A stretch of 8,428 bases of DNA from a bacterium (GTDB lineage: Bacteria; Pseudomonadota; Alphaproteobacteria; Caulobacterales; Hyphomonadaceae), in NCBI GenBank assembly GCA_030824255.1, contig JAVBYB010000039.1:1-8428 (forward strand). The letters run 5' to 3'. The translations under genes were made by a program, and so were the position numbers. The notes beneath the pieces are model-generated. The model worked only from the letters and a program-made list of their open reading frames with translations, searched no databases and was not told where the DNA came from. Positions 7,925 to 8,428 of this stretch are shown here, one piece after another (the first letter of the stretch is position 1; each line of letters starts with the position of its first letter).

Positions 7925-8428
7925 TGGAGAAATTTTCAGATCAAGCCTGGCGCGCCTTCGATAAAGGCGGATGAGCGGGCGACGATCTCCGCCAGCGGCG
8001 GCGACGTCGACAGCTCGGTCGAGCTGCGCTGCTGCGTGGCGGGGCATCAGGTGACCGCGGTCAACACCGCCGTCATCGCGGGCGATCCGGGGAGGGGCTT
8101 CCATTCCCCGCCGACTATTGCCGTCAAGTTGAAGACTTTGGCGCGTTCCAGCCCAATCTTGGGGACGGCATCAACGACCCGGCGCTTTTCAACAAAGACT
8201 TGCCCGCCAGCGGGGCCGTGACAGCAAAAAATATGACGACAGCTTCTGCGGCGCTCTGTCGGCGTCGATATGAACCCGCTGATTGTGACAATCGGTAGCG
8301 GATACCTGTTCCAAGGCTTTTGGCGTGACCAGCGCCAATTTTTTGTTTGACGATCAGGGGTAAACCCCAGTCTCCTGCATCCAAGAGGGCAAGAGCCCCA
8401 GAGTCGGTCGATCCGATTCATACATTGA
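7925..8428 (+). pseudogene. Frame-disrupted coding remnant, possibly an internal piece of a TonB-dependent receptor
   Basis: Three stretches with coding-like, G/C-ending codons lie in a row but in different frames. At 7982-8092 frame 2 reads TISASGGDVDSSVEL and then VTAVNTAVIAGDPG. At 8092-8256 frame 1 reads GLPFPADYC, DFGAFQPNLGDGINDPALF and NKDLPASGAV. At 8258-8347 frame 2 reads VGVDMNPLIVTIGSGY and FQGFWRDQRQF; an in-frame TGA follows at 8348 and a further shift would continue past it. The step from the first to the second stretch could be healed by one extra G in the run near 8092. The last stretch resembles the strand commonly seen in TonB-dependent receptors (LTVTSISGYR-like, then an acidic loop). 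The signal peptide and plug domain, which should need roughly 750 bases upstream, cannot fit. I infer a truncated, decayed receptor gene, or sequencing errors at a contig end. The family call is weak. Confidence 0.35.

Noticed and set aside
7691..8104. 137-codon open frame on the minus strand
   Set aside because: Arg/Ala-rich, no motif, no ribosome site, and opposite to the coding-like remnant on the plus strand.
8357..8368. Short stem GGGG-TAAA-CCCC that could be a terminator
   Set aside because: Only 4 bp with no T run on either strand; likely chance.
8047..8421. 124-codon open frame on the minus strand at the right edge
   Set aside because: Cys/Arg/Trp-rich wording without domain; the plus-strand frames at the same place look more like real protein.

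Overview
The window looks like GC-rich alphaproteobacterial DNA, most like the Caulobacterales/Hyphomonadales type. This is judged from codon use (strong G/C third positions), from a cobalamin-dependent methionine synthase split into two genes, and from a SAM-methyltransferase-type regulator directly before metF. This is an inference from gene content; no ribosomal or other marker gene is present. The left edge cuts a gene, and the right end holds disrupted coding sequence, so the window may be a whole contig with ragged edges.

Positions 1-5718 (+ strand) form one tightly packed methionine/one-carbon operon. In order it holds the C-terminal part of a SAM-dependent methyltransferase-like protein (probably the sensor half of an ArsR-type regulator), metF (5,10-methylenetetrahydrofolate reductase), the homocysteine/zinc module of methionine synthase, a small FMN-type split-barrel (PNPOx-like) protein, and the folate/cobalamin/reactivation modules of methionine synthase. 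The first two junctions are 4-base ATGA overlaps; the next two gaps are 28 and 5 bases. MetF makes 5-methyl-THF. The large MetH subunit moves that methyl to cobalamin, and the small MetH subunit presents zinc-bound homocysteine to receive it. The upstream regulator probably reads SAM or SAH. All the key residues known from E. coli MetH can be placed in the two subunits, so the split enzyme looks complete.

Positions 5725-7643 (- strand) hold two genes that converge on the methionine operon with only 6 bases between the stop codons. The upstream gene encodes a small protein with two predicted membrane segments. The downstream gene encodes a single-pass membrane protein with a coiled coil and a mostly helical, TPR-like C-terminal domain. 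I do not recognise either family; they look like a co-transcribed envelope pair.

Positions 7644-8428 contain no intact gene. About 7644-7700 is the leader of the minus-strand pair, and 7695-7924 shows nothing I can support. From about 7925 to the right edge, short coding-like stretches on the + strand continue one another only if the reading frame is shifted several times. Their wording suggests an internal piece of a TonB-dependent receptor, either a decayed pseudogene or poor sequence at a contig end.
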